64,000 nucleotides of DNA from PALSA-1444 sp964291045 (lineage in GTDB: Bacteria; Chlamydiota; Chlamydiia; Chlamydiales; Rhabdochlamydiaceae). The stretch covers positions 620,001-684,000 of the forward strand of contig NZ_OZ197277.1 in assembly GCF_964291045.1 (NCBI RefSeq). The letters are read 5' to 3'. Positions 35,389 to 44,798 of this stretch are shown here, one piece after another (position 1 is the stretch's first letter; the number at the start of each line of letters is the position of its first letter). The position numbers were made by a program, and so were the translations under genes. The notes under the pieces are model-generated. The model saw only the letters and a list, made by a program, of their open reading frames with translations. It was not told where the DNA came from and did not search any database.

Positions 35389-38300
35389 CTAAGATAGTGC
35401 GCATCTATCTATTTTGCCCCGTTCTAATATCCGCGGAGTATCAGGTGGAGTCACTTCTTTTTTCTCGCATTCTTTTAAAAGATTGTTTACTAATTGATAG
35501 CTCTCAGATGTTCGGTAATCTGTCTCTCCAAATTGTTTTATTCTAGCATCTAATTGCTTTTGAGCTGTTGTAAGAGCTTCTTCTTTTTGCTCAAATTCTT
35601 TGAAGAGATCAATGACTAATTGATAGCTCTCAGATGTTTGGTAATCTGTCTCTCCGAATTTTTTTATTCTTTCGTCTAATTGCTTTTGAGCGATAGCAAG
35701 AGCTTCTTCATTCCTTTCGAGACTTTTTAAGAGATCAATGACTAATTGATAGCTTATAGCTGTACGGAAATCTACCTCTCCGAGTTCTTTTATCCTTCCG
35801 TTTAATTGCTTTTGAGCGGTAGTAAGAGCCTCTTCATTTCGTTTAAGCCCTTTTAAAAGATCAATGACTAATTGATAGCTCTCAGATGTACGGGAATTTG
35901 TCTCTCCGAGTTCTTTTATTCTAGCATCTAACTGCTTTTGAGCGATAGCCAGAGCCTCTTCTTTTTGATCCAAATCTTTGAAAAGGTTAATGACTAATTG
36001 ATAGCTTTCAGATGTACGGGAATCTGTCTCTCCGAGTTCTTTTATTCTAGCATCTAACTGCTTTTGAGCCATCGCAAGAGCTTTGTCTTTTTGATCCAAA
36101 TCTTTGAAGAGGTTAATGACTAATTGATAGCTTACAGATGTTTGAAAATCTGTCTCTCCGAGTTCTTTTATTCTAGCATCTAACTGCTTTTGAGCGATAG
36201 CCAGAGCCTCTTCTTTTTGATCCAAATCTTTGAAGAGGTTAATGACTAATTGATAGCTTACAGATGTTTGAAAATCTGTCTCTCCGAGTTCTTTTATTCT
36301 AGCATCTAACTGCTTTTGAGCGATAGCCAGAGCCTCTTCTTTTTGATCCAAATCTTTGAAGAGGTTAATGACTAATTGATAGCTCTCAGATGTACGGGAA
36401 TCTGTTTCTCCGAGTTCTTTTATTCTAGCATCTAACTGCTTTTGAGCGATAGCCAGAGCCTCTTCTTTTTGATCCAAATCTTTGAAGAGGTTAATGACTA
36501 ATTGATAGCTCTCAGATGTACGGGAATCTGTTTCTCCGAGTTCTTTTATTCTAGCATCTAACTGCTTTTGAGCGATAGCCAGAGCCTCTTCTTTTCGTCC
36601 TAAAATTTTGAAGAGATCAATGACTAATTTATAGCTTACAGATGTTTGAGAATCTGTCTCTCCAAATTTTTTTATTCTTCCGTATAATTGATTTTGAGCC
36701 ATCGCAAGAGCTTTGTCTTTGTGATCCAAATCTTTGAAGAGATTAATGACTAATTGATAGCTTTCAGATGTACGGGAATCTGTCTCTCCGAGTTCTTTTA
36801 TTCTAGCATCTAACTGCTTTTGAGCGATAGCCAGAGCCTCTTCTTTTTGATCCAAATCTTTGAAGAGGTTAATGACTAATTGATAGCTCTCAGATGTACG
36901 GGAATTTGTCTCTCCGAGTTCTTTTATTCTAGCATCTAACTGCTTTTGAGCGATAGCCAGAGCCTCTTCTTTTTGATCCAAATCTTTGAAGATGTTAATG
37001 ACTAATTGATAGCTTTCAGATGTACAGGAATCTGTCTCTCCGAGTTCTTTTATTCTAGCATCTAACTGCTTTTGAGCCATCGCAAGAGCTTTGTCTTTTT
37101 GATCCAAATCTTTGAAGAGGTTAATGACTAATTGATAGCTTTCAGATGTAAGGGAATCTGTCTCTCCGAGTTCTTTTATTCTAGCATCTAACTGCTTTTG
37201 AGCTATCGCAAGAGCCTCTTCTTTTCGTCCTAAAATTTTGAAGAGATCAATGACTAATTTATAGCTTACAGATGTTTGAGAATCTGTCTCTCCAAATTTT
37301 TTTATTCTTCCGTATAATTGATTTTGAGCGATAGCCAGAGCCTCTTCTTTTTGATCCAAATCTTTGAAGAGGTTAATGACTAATTTATAGCTCACAGATG
37401 TTCGAGAATCTGTCTCTCCGAATTTTTTTATTCTTTCGTATAATTGATTTTGAGCTATCGCAAGAGCCTTTTCTTTTTGTCCGAAAACTTTGAAGAGATC
37501 AACGACTAATTCATAGCTCATAGATGTTCGATAATCTGTTTTTCCAAACGTTTCTATGGTTTTATCTAATCGTTTTCGAGCTATCACAAGAGCGTCCTCT
37601 TTTGTTTCAACTTCTTTGAAGAGGTCAATGACTAATTTATAGTTCATAGACGTTCGATAATCCTTCTCCCCAAATGTTTTTATACTTGTGTCTAACTGTT
37701 TTTGAGCGATAGCAAAAGCTTCTTTTTTTTGTTTAAGCGTTTCAAAAAAATTGATTATTATTTTATAATTCTCAAATATCAACTGATTTTTATTTTCTAA
37801 TACTGCTTTTCTTGCTTTTAATAGATGCTGCGCTAAAATAAGTGCCTCTTCTTGTTGCCCGATTTTATTTAAGAGATGAATTACTTCATCACCTTCTTTC
37901 AGTACAGTTTTTTTTGCTTCGAGAATATGTTGCGCTACAATGCTTTGTTCAGTAGCTCCTATATCTATTTTTGACCCAATATTTTTTAAGAGCGTAATTA
38001 CACTTATATAACATTGAGCTGAATCAAAATAATTTTTTTTAGGCGTATCATTTTCTTTATTTGGAATTTGTTGAGCGATATATAAATTTTGTTGAAATTC
38101 GAAAATTTTGTCGTCTTTTTGTCTTGAATTTTTTAATACTCCCATTATTTTCTCATAGATCTGGAGTTTCTCCTGAGAATAGGTAGAGGAGGTTTCTTTA
38201 TTGGGCATTAAATCATTAAGTGCTTTAATCACAACATCGTAGCTTTTTAATCTTGCCTCAAGAGTTTTTTCTAAGGTGTTGTTTTGATTTTCTAACATAC

Positions 38301-41300
38301 ACCGAGCAAAGGTCAACGCGTCGATTTCTTTTTGTGAATCGCACAAAAACTTAAGAATTTTTTGATAGCTGTTGAGTGTTTTGGGGTGATTTTCTCCTAA
38401 TTGTTGCCTTTGTTTATCTAATCTGTGCTTGGTAAAATATAAAAAATATTCTTCATTTTTTGCCTTGAGAATAAATTTCATTGTTTCATTGTAGAGCGCT
38501 AAAGTCATATCATGATCTTCTCCAAACGAGCTCCCCAATTGATCTACGAGTTCTTGGATGGGCAAAATCATATTTTCATTTAGGGGCACATTTCCTAAGA
38601 GGTAGATAAATCTACCATAGCTTTCATTTGTTTCACCATCCGGCTCTGTAATAAAACGTATTCTATTTTTTAGTTCTTCTTGAGCTAGGAAAAAGGCTTC
38701 TGGATAATTTTTTAACCGGAGTAAAATATCGATGACTGTATCATAGGCGTCTAATATCTCATTATTACTATCTCCTAAAATATCTAATTTGAGTTTCAAC
38801 ACGATATTTGCATAATCAAGAGCCCCTTGATAATGTTCTAACCTTATTAAAATAGTTATGACTGTGTCATAACTTTGGAATAGTCCATCAAAATCATTAT
38901 CTACTTGAGTCTTTGATATTTTCTCTCTGCTTTCTAAGAGTATTTTTGCGTGTTTTAGAGCTTCTTTATTTTCTTCTTGGTTTTCAGCAATGTCATATAA
39001 AATGGTGACAATTCGGCTACGGCTCTTTAATGTCTCAGGGTGGTTTTCATCTAGAGTTTTCATTTTTATTTCTAAAGCTTCTCTGACAAAAGGAAGCTCT
39101 TTTTCAAACTCTTCACGATCATGTAAAAGCCAAATAACTGCATCATAGCTTTCTAATAAGTAGGGATTATCATGATTGAGTAATTGCTTTCTTATCATGA
39201 GAGCTTTTTCTGCGAGGATTATAGCCTCCTCCGTGCTCTCTGTATAACGTATACACCGACTTTTAATTTGATAAAGTTCTGCCGCTATTAAGGCTTCCTC
39301 TCGGTCTAAAGAGTTAATATCTCTATCATTTAATAAACTGGTGCCATCACTCTTGAATAATTTAAGACTATTTTGATCTAGTAATGCAATGCCTTGATCA
39401 ATGTATTGATGGGCTATATTGCGCGGTGATACATAACGAGAGTAGGCCCACCCTAAATGGCTTAAGAATTGTATTTTTTGATGATTCTCGAGAGCTTCAA
39501 AAAGATTTGTCATTCCATAGAGACGAGATAAATGAGCTCGGTACAAAATTTCTAATTTTTGATCGAAATAATTGTTTTTTGAATAGCTAGGCTCTCTTAG
39601 CTGTTTGATTGTGTGATTGATAGAAATACAAGTCTTTTTAAAAAAAATGTCTTTTTTTTCTTTGATTGAAAGTTCCATCACTTTTTGAACAAGTGAGTGA
39701 ACTTGATAGTATTTTTTTTGATCAAGTTCGCCAATTATTTCTCGAAAAAATGAATAGCCTTTTAGTAGCTTAATAGCCCCTAAAATAGAAACTTCATCTT
39801 CCTGAGGGTAAGATAAATGGGCCCAGGCGTGGAGTAGATCCAAGGGGATATCTTCCTCTCCAAGAAGAGCAATCATCTGCATCATCTCAATGGCTAAGAA
39901 TCCTTTTTCCTTTTCTTTAATCGCATCTAAAGAGACTTGCCAGGTGATAAAAATAGAGGCCTCTTCTGTGGGGAGATCAATATCATCTTTGCCAGGAAGT
40001 TTTGGATCACGTGCTTTAAATCTCCTTTCATATTCACAAAGAGAGATATTCTCTTGCTCTAAATATCTTGCAATATGAGAGAGTGCGAGTGGATGATATC
40101 CCACTGCTTTAGCAAGGGTTTCTGCAGCTTTTTTCTCTTCTTGAACTGGCTGATCTACCTGAGTAAGGTAGTGTATAGCCTCTTCTTCAGAAAACTCTAT
40201 TAAGGGAATTACTTTAAACCCATTAACGTGAGCTTTATCTCCTACCCTCGTTGAGATTAAAATCTGACATCGATTGGTGTCGGGGATATAGTTTTTTAAT
40301 TCTGTAAAAAAATGCTCATCATCAAGTCCATCAATGACAAAAAGTCCTGGCAGGGTCATTTGTTGGAGATACACTCTTAACTCAGCTAAGGTTTCCTCAT
40401 GCTTCTCTTTTTTAATATTTAGAAGACCTGCAAGTTCAATAAGTGCTATTCTAATTGCACCAGAGGCTGTTGCTTTAATGAGATAGATAAATCTATATCT
40501 TGCTAGTTCTAAAGCATATTTAAAGCTTAAGGTGCTTTTTCCTATCCCTCCTAGTCCTGCAATAGCTACTTTAGAAGAACTAGCGAACATTGTTTTTAAG
40601 TCATGCAGTTCTTTAACTCTTCCCGTAAAGAAAATTTCTCTTTGAGGGATATTATTAATACAAGAAGATTGCTTTGGCAATAAGCTTTCATGAGAGAGAG
40701 AATGATTTTTAAGAAAAATGTCATATTTCCATGGGATGAGATTGTTCTTAGTTCCTAGATAAGTAGAAGGAAGATGTTTCTCCAGTAACGATTTTTTAGC
40801 TGATGAAAAAAGGCATTCAACCTTCTTTTCAGCAGCTATCATATGATCGTTGTCTTCTTCTGAAAGGACAATCTTCTTAATTCTTCCTCGAGAAATTTCC
40901 TCTGAAGGATTTCTTTGTTTAGCTTGGTTTATGTAAAGATCAATGAGTCTAGATACAAGAGGCATCTCTTGTAATATAGTTTCTTTTTCGGCTTCTTGAT
41001 GATCTATTTTAAGCGCAAGCGTCCGGTAATTAGTTTGCTTTCCTTTATAGTAAGGATCTTCTTGATAGACGTGATCATCAAATCGATCTACAAGAGAAGT
41101 TGTGGAAGGAGCGATCATTTTTCCATAGGTTGTATCATCATAGAGATCACCATCACTATTTTTCCTTCTCAATATAAGAGGTTTAAAAATCCCTGGGAAG
41201 GCAAGTGTTGCAGCTAAGACATCAGAAAGCAGAAAATCCCCATATTCAGGATTTTCAGAACTGAAATGGATAATTTTTCCTTTAGTTAAACTATAGGCAG

Positions 41301-42987
41301 TAAGATGAATATGGCGATATTTTTCAGGATACCGTTGGATTTTTTCAGCTAGCTCTTTGAAAGAGAGGTTCTCTATTTTTACCTGATGATTGATGACTTC
41401 TTCAAGACTGCTTCGAAGCTCCTCTGTTGTACATAGTGCTATAGAGAAATCTAACCGCTTTTTTTCTGAAGAGGGTGGTAAATAAAGATCTTCAAGTTCT
41501 TTAAACTGAACATCTGTAAGAGAGGAATTAATAGTAAATAGATCTTGAAGGGAATTAAATGATAATTCTTTAATTTGTGAGGAGGTATATCCAAGAGCTA
41601 GGAGCGTTGCAATAATAGATCCCATTCCCAGTCCTGAAAATCTCCGAATCTCTTTTAAGATTTTTTTAGATCCTAGCCCTTTAATAATCCCAATAAACCC
41701 TTCTTTCTGATGATAACTTCCTTCTAAAATCAAATTAAATGGGGCGCTTTCGTAAAAATCCGCCTCTTTAATTTTTTCTGACCGTATTGAAGCTATAGAA
41801 TTTTCTAGAATATTTTTACATCTTTTAATGACAGCATGTTCAGCTTCTTTCCCTTGTAAATAGGCAAGCGGTGTTTTGCCAGCTTCATCAGTTTTATTAG
41901 GATCTGCTTTTAGCGAAAGTAGTAGAGTGATTGCATCTGGCTGCTTTCCCTTCACTGCAAAGTGAAGAGTCGTTCCAGACTTTTCAAGCTCTCCCTTATG
42001 AATATACGCTCCTGTATCAACAAGTGCTTTTATGGCAAAGAGATCTCCTAAAAAAGCAGCGAGTTGAAGAGGAGTTCTTCCTGATCTATCTTTAATTTCT
42101 AAAATATGTTTTATTATAATATGCTTATCATTTAAGAGATAAGTAAGCATTTGAGGTTGGTTTGAGTGGATCGCAAGATGGAGAACGGTTTTAATATCTG
42201 GAATAGCATCTAAGAGACTGATATCTTTAAATTGATTGTGCTTGAGAAGAAGCTCTAAGATATTAGGATACCCTGAGGTAACTGCAAGAGCGATGAGTGA
42301 GATCATCGTTTTCCCATTCCTCCACTCTTGTCCACTGATTCCATACTCCAGGAGCCGTTGAAGAACTTTTTCATGCCCTTCATGAATTGCCCAATGAAGA
42401 GCAGTCAATCCTCGAGCATCTTTATCTTTAACATTTACAATACCAGAATTTCCTTGAAGAAGATCTCCAAGCATGTCTTCCCTTCCATAGATAGCTACTA
42501 GATGAAGGAGTGTTTTTCCTCTAAGCTCCTCTCTTCCTTCTAGCCCTTTAAGCTCCATCAGACTATCCACAGGATAATGACCAATGAGATAAGAAAAAAA
42601 ACCTTTTTTCCCTTCTCGAATTGCTGCAAAGGCAAGATTCATCCCTTGTAAATCATAAAGCTCAAGTAATTTATCATAGACAAGTGCATCCCACACATCA
42701 GGTTTCATTTCATACAAAATAATATGAAAAAGATAATCTGCTAGATGTTGATCATTCTGCAAGCTTTCTTCTGGGACTGCTTGAATAAAGGCATCCTCAA
42801 AACCATAGGTTTTCATCAAAGAGCGTAGCTTCTCCTTTTGAATAGAAGAGATAGCAGTAGATCTTAAATCAGATGAAGGAACATTCATCCCCTGAGGTAA
42901 GGAAGAAGTGAAAGACGTAAGCGAAGAATTGATAGAAGAGGCTACTTGACTATTTTTATACGAGATATTCGTAAGAGATGTACTCAT
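35389..42987 (-). CDS. Giant ankyrin / pseudo-patatin / NB-ARC / TPR protein
   Basis: 2532 residues from ATG 42985-42987 (AAAGG six bases upstream). Order: polar start; ankyrin repeats at about 153-395 (T-L-L-H-L-V-A, G-L-T-A-L-H-W-A-I); a patatin-like region at about 415-640; an NB-ARC domain at about 787-1000 with P-loop G-L-G-G-I-G-K-S-T (831-839), Walker B L-F-V-I-D-G-L-D-D (882-890), Q-I-L-I-S-T-R (908-914) and G-Y-H-P-L-A-L (963-969); kinesin-light-chain-like TPRs from about 1150; then seventeen 42-residue TPR units at 1770-2483. In the patatin region the GxSxG elbow reads G-L-G-M-G (452-456) and the glycine-rich oxyanion loop is lost, so lipase activity is improbable. The NB-ARC motifs look intact. 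By architecture a STAND-type signalling ATPase; the role (host effector, immune-like or phage defence) is unknown. No membrane segments. Confidence 0.93.
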   Translation of the reverse strand: MSTSLTNISYKNSQVASSINSSLTSFTSSLPQGMNVPSSDLRSTAISSIQKEKLRSLMKTYGFEDAFIQAVPEESLQNDQHLADYLFHIILYEMKPDVWDALVYDKLLELYDLQGMNLAFAAIREGKKGFFSYLIGHYPVDSLMELKGLEGREELRGKTLLHLVAIYGREDMLGDLLQGNSGIVNVKDKDARGLTALHWAIHEGHEKVLQRLLEYGISGQEWRNGKTMISLIALAVTSGYPNILELLLKHNQFKDISLLDAIPDIKTVLHLAIHSNQPQMLTYLLNDKHIIIKHILEIKDRSGRTPLQLAAFLGDLFAIKALVDTGAYIHKGELEKSGTTLHFAVKGKQPDAITLLLSLKADPNKTDEAGKTPLAYLQGKEAEHAVIKRCKNILENSIASIRSEKIKEADFYESAPFNLILEGSYHQKEGFIGIIKGLGSKKILKEIRRFSGLGMGSIIATLLALGYTSSQIKELSFNSLQDLFTINSSLTDVQFKELEDLYLPPSSEKKRLDFSIALCTTEELRSSLEEVINHQVKIENLSFKELAEKIQRYPEKYRHIHLTAYSLTKGKIIHFSSENPEYGDFLLSDVLAATLAFPGIFKPLILRRKNSDGDLYDDTTYGKMIAPSTTSLVDRFDDHVYQEDPYYKGKQTNYRTLALKIDHQEAEKETILQEMPLVSRLIDLYINQAKQRNPSEEISRGRIKKIVLSEEDNDHMIAAEKKVECLFSSAKKSLLEKHLPSTYLGTKNNLIPWKYDIFLKNHSLSHESLLPKQSSCINNIPQREIFFTGRVKELHDLKTMFASSSKVAIAGLGGIGKSTLSFKYALELARYRFIYLIKATASGAIRIALIELAGLLNIKKEKHEETLAELRVYLQQMTLPGLFVIDGLDDEHFFTELKNYIPDTNRCQILISTRVGDKAHVNGFKVIPLIEFSEEEAIHYLTQVDQPVQEEKKAAETLAKAVGYHPLALSHIARYLEQENISLCEYERRFKARDPKLPGKDDIDLPTEEASIFITWQVSLDAIKEKEKGFLAIEMMQMIALLGEEDIPLDLLHAWAHLSYPQEDEVSILGAIKLLKGYSFFREIIGELDQKKYYQVHSLVQKVMELSIKEKKDIFFKKTCISINHTIKQLREPSYSKNNYFDQKLEILYRAHLSRLYGMTNLFEALENHQKIQFLSHLGWAYSRYVSPRNIAHQYIDQGIALLDQNSLKLFKSDGTSLLNDRDINSLDREEALIAAELYQIKSRCIRYTESTEEAIILAEKALMIRKQLLNHDNPYLLESYDAVIWLLHDREEFEKELPFVREALEIKMKTLDENHPETLKSRSRIVTILYDIAENQEENKEALKHAKILLESREKISKTQVDNDFDGLFQSYDTVITILIRLEHYQGALDYANIVLKLKLDILGDSNNEILDAYDTVIDILLRLKNYPEAFFLAQEELKNRIRFITEPDGETNESYGRFIYLLGNVPLNENMILPIQELVDQLGSSFGEDHDMTLALYNETMKFILKAKNEEYFLYFTKHRLDKQRQQLGENHPKTLNSYQKILKFLCDSQKEIDALTFARCMLENQNNTLEKTLEARLKSYDVVIKALNDLMPNKETSSTYSQEKLQIYEKIMGVLKNSRQKDDKIFEFQQNLYIAQQIPNKENDTPKKNYFDSAQCYISVITLLKNIGSKIDIGATEQSIVAQHILEAKKTVLKEGDEVIHLLNKIGQQEEALILAQHLLKARKAVLENKNQLIFENYKIIINFFETLKQKKEAFAIAQKQLDTSIKTFGEKDYRTSMNYKLVIDLFKEVETKEDALVIARKRLDKTIETFGKTDYRTSMSYELVVDLFKVFGQKEKALAIAQNQLYERIKKFGETDSRTSVSYKLVINLFKDLDQKEEALAIAQNQLYGRIKKFGETDSQTSVSYKLVIDLFKILGRKEEALAIAQKQLDARIKELGETDSLTSESYQLVINLFKDLDQKDKALAMAQKQLDARIKELGETDSCTSESYQLVINIFKDLDQKEEALAIAQKQLDARIKELGETNSRTSESYQLVINLFKDLDQKEEALAIAQKQLDARIKELGETDSRTSESYQLVINLFKDLDHKDKALAMAQNQLYGRIKKFGETDSQTSVSYKLVIDLFKILGRKEEALAIAQKQLDARIKELGETDSRTSESYQLVINLFKDLDQKEEALAIAQKQLDARIKELGETDSRTSESYQLVINLFKDLDQKEEALAIAQKQLDARIKELGETDFQTSVSYQLVINLFKDLDQKEEALAIAQKQLDARIKELGETDFQTSVSYQLVINLFKDLDQKDKALAMAQKQLDARIKELGETDSRTSESYQLVINLFKDLDQKEEALAIAQKQLDARIKELGETNSRTSESYQLVIDLLKGLKRNEEALTTAQKQLNGRIKELGEVDFRTAISYQLVIDLLKSLERNEEALAIAQKQLDERIKKFGETDYQTSESYQLVIDLFKEFEQKEEALTTAQKQLDARIKQFGETDYRTSESYQLVNNLLKECEKKEVTPPDTPRILERGKIDRCALS
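35460..37680 (-). repeat. Seventeen 126-bp tandem coding repeats with higher-order duplication
   Basis: Period 126 bp, encoding 42-residue TPR units with core L-G-E-T-D-S-R-T-S-E-S-Y-Q-L-V-I-N-L and E-E-A-L-A-I-A-Q-K-Q-L-D. A distinctive unit (I-L-G-R-K-E-E-A) occurs at about 36595 and again at about 37225, exactly 630 bp (five units) apart, with almost identical neighbours: a block duplication. Many units are near identical, so the length probably varies among strains. Confidence 0.92.
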
Positions 42988-43057
42988 AAAAAACCTTTAA
43001 TATGATTATCTTTGAATTTAACTTTACATCTTGAGGCTTAGGAAATATTTTATCAAA

Positions 43058-43065
43058 TAAAAAAC
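43058..43065 (+). repeat. IS66 target-site duplication, left
   Basis: TAAAAAAC immediately before the left terminal repeat; the identical octamer follows the right end at 44691-44698. Eight-base duplications are diagnostic of IS66 insertion. Confidence 0.9.
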
Positions 43066-43137
43066 GTAACTATTCAGATACCCCCTCCTGATAAATTTTT
43101 TATTCCCTTTTACAATCATAGTTAGTAACCTGGGAAT

Positions 43138-44622
43138 ATGTCGATAAAGCCAGAAAATTTTACACCGGATTTTAATGAAGAACTTTTAAAGACGCTCCCT
43201 AAACGGACACCACTATATGTTCGCCATTTGATACGACATTTACTGATTGTAAATCAACAATCAGAGGTTGCTATTCAACAATTAAAAGCCGAGGTTCAAG
43301 ATTTAAAAGCTATAGTTTCTAAAAATAGCTCTAATAGTCATAAGCCTCCTAGCAGTGATGGCTTTAAAAAAATCCCTAAAAGCTTAAGAGAGTCTTCAGG
43401 TAAAAAAGTTGGAGGACAAGAGGGACATAAGGGCGTAGGAAGATCGCAAGTGAGTAATCCTGATCATACGTTTTTATTAAGTCCTGATCGCTGTCAACAT
43501 TGTCACGCTTCTCTTGAGGAAATTACAGGAAACTGCGTAGAAAAAAGGCAAGTGTTTGAGCTCCCTCAACCTAAGATAGAAACGACTGAATACCAAGCTA
43601 TAGAAAAAACATGTTTGCGCTGTGGACGATTAACAAGGGCTTCTTTTCCAGAACATGTTAAAGGTCCTGTTCAATTTGGAAGCCGGGTAAAAGCTTTAGC
43701 TAGCTACCTAAGCTCTCTACATTTTATCCCCGTAAATAGAATTTGCCAAATTTTTAAAGATCTCCTTGGAATATCCCTATCCCCAGGGAGCTGCATGAAC
43801 ATCAATACACAGCTTTTTACAGAGCTTTACTCGTTTGAAGAGGGATTAAAAAAGGATCTTTTAAGTTCAAAAGTCTTACATTTTGATGAGACAGGAATGA
43901 GATGTGAGAAAAAGCTGAAGTGGATCCACGTAGTAGCATCTGAGATGGCAACTTTTTACACGATACATCATAAGAGAGGAAAAGAAGCCATGGATGCCAT
44001 GGGAATCTTACCTCTTTTTAAAAACTATGCTGTTCATGACCACTGGAAATCTTACTTTAATTATCCGGGCTCAAGTCATGTGCTGTGTAATGTCCATCAC
44101 TTAAGAGAGCTCAATTTTATCCATGAAGAGGAGAAAGAGGAGTGGGCCTTGGCCATGAAGAAGACTCTTCTTTTTGCTTATCAAGCCCTCAAAAAAGGAC
44201 CTCTATCAGAAGGAATTATCAAAGAAATCCATCACTCTTATAATAAAGCTATCCAAGAAGGACACTCTTATCACGCAAAACTTGAATCTTTAGCTCCCGG
44301 AAAAAGAGGAAGAACTAAGTAAAGGCCAGGGAAAAATCTACTAGATAGGCTAGAGCAAAATGCCACTTCTGTTCTAGCATTTACTAGGGACTCTAAAATC
44401 CCTTTTAGTAACAATCAAGGGGAACAAGATATTCGGATGGTTAAACTCAAACAGAAAATTGGAGGGTGCTTCCGAACAATTCTTGGAGGACAAATTTTTT
44501 GCCGAATTAGAAGTTATCTTTCCACAGCCCGTAAGCAAAACTGGAATATGTTGGATGCGATTACAGATGCTATCCAAGGAAATCCGTATCACCTAACAGG
44601 TCCTCCTCAGTTAGTTCTTTAG
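43138..44622 (+). pseudogene. IS66 transposase (TnpC) interrupted by an in-frame stop
   Basis: The frame runs 394 codons from ATG 43138 to TAA 44320-44322, then continues in the same frame for 100 more codons to TAG at 44622, giving a full-length 494-residue transposase if the stop is read through. N-terminal parts: a Gln-rich helix, the S-S-N-S-H-K-P-P-S-S-D-G linker, a zinc-binding C-x2-C pair twice. DDE residues: H-F-D-E-T-G, V-H-D-H-W-K-S-Y, and N-N-Q-G-E-Q-D-I-R, with the Glu after the stop. One base change (for example CAA or AAA to TAA) therefore removes the catalytic Glu. Only this nonsense mutation was found. Confidence 0.9.
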
Positions 44623-44640
44623 ATTTTTAAGAACTAGATC

Positions 44641-44678
44641 ATACCCCCTATACACAAATATGTGTATAGGGGGGGTAT
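44641..44678. terminator. Subterminal hairpin of the IS66 element
   Basis: ATACCCCCTATACACA and its near-complement TGTGTATAGGGGGGGTAT surround a 4-base AATA loop. It lies between the transposase stop and the right terminal repeat. It could terminate transposase transcription or block read-through into or out of the element. A recognisable relic of it is kept in the decayed copy near 19859-19897. Confidence 0.65.
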
Positions 44679-44690
44679 CTGAACAGTTAC

Positions 44691-44698
44691 TAAAAAAC
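44691..44698 (+). repeat. IS66 target-site duplication, right
   Basis: TAAAAAAC directly after the right terminal repeat, identical to 43058-43065. Confidence 0.9.
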
Positions 44699-44798
44699 AT
44701 GCTAAAGATGAGACAGGCTCAAGATTAGAGGGAGAGCGGCGATATTTTATTTTTCTTAAGAATAAAAGAGCTAGAGAATAGTCATGACTAAAGCGGAC

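Larger units (their letters stand above)
43066..44690 (+). mobile_element. IS66-family insertion sequence (TnpC-only type)
   Basis: 1625 bp with terminal inverted repeats GTAACTATTCAGATACCCCC (left, from 43066) and, on the reverse strand, GTAACTGTTCAGATACCCCC (right, ending 44690), flanked by a perfect 8-bp duplication TAAAAAAC. It carries one transposase frame and no tnpA or tnpB, like the ISBst12 subgroup of IS66. A strong C/G hairpin lies just inside the right end (44641-44678). The intact ends and duplication mean a fairly recent insertion, 78 bp upstream of the start of the giant NB-ARC gene. Confidence 0.95.
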
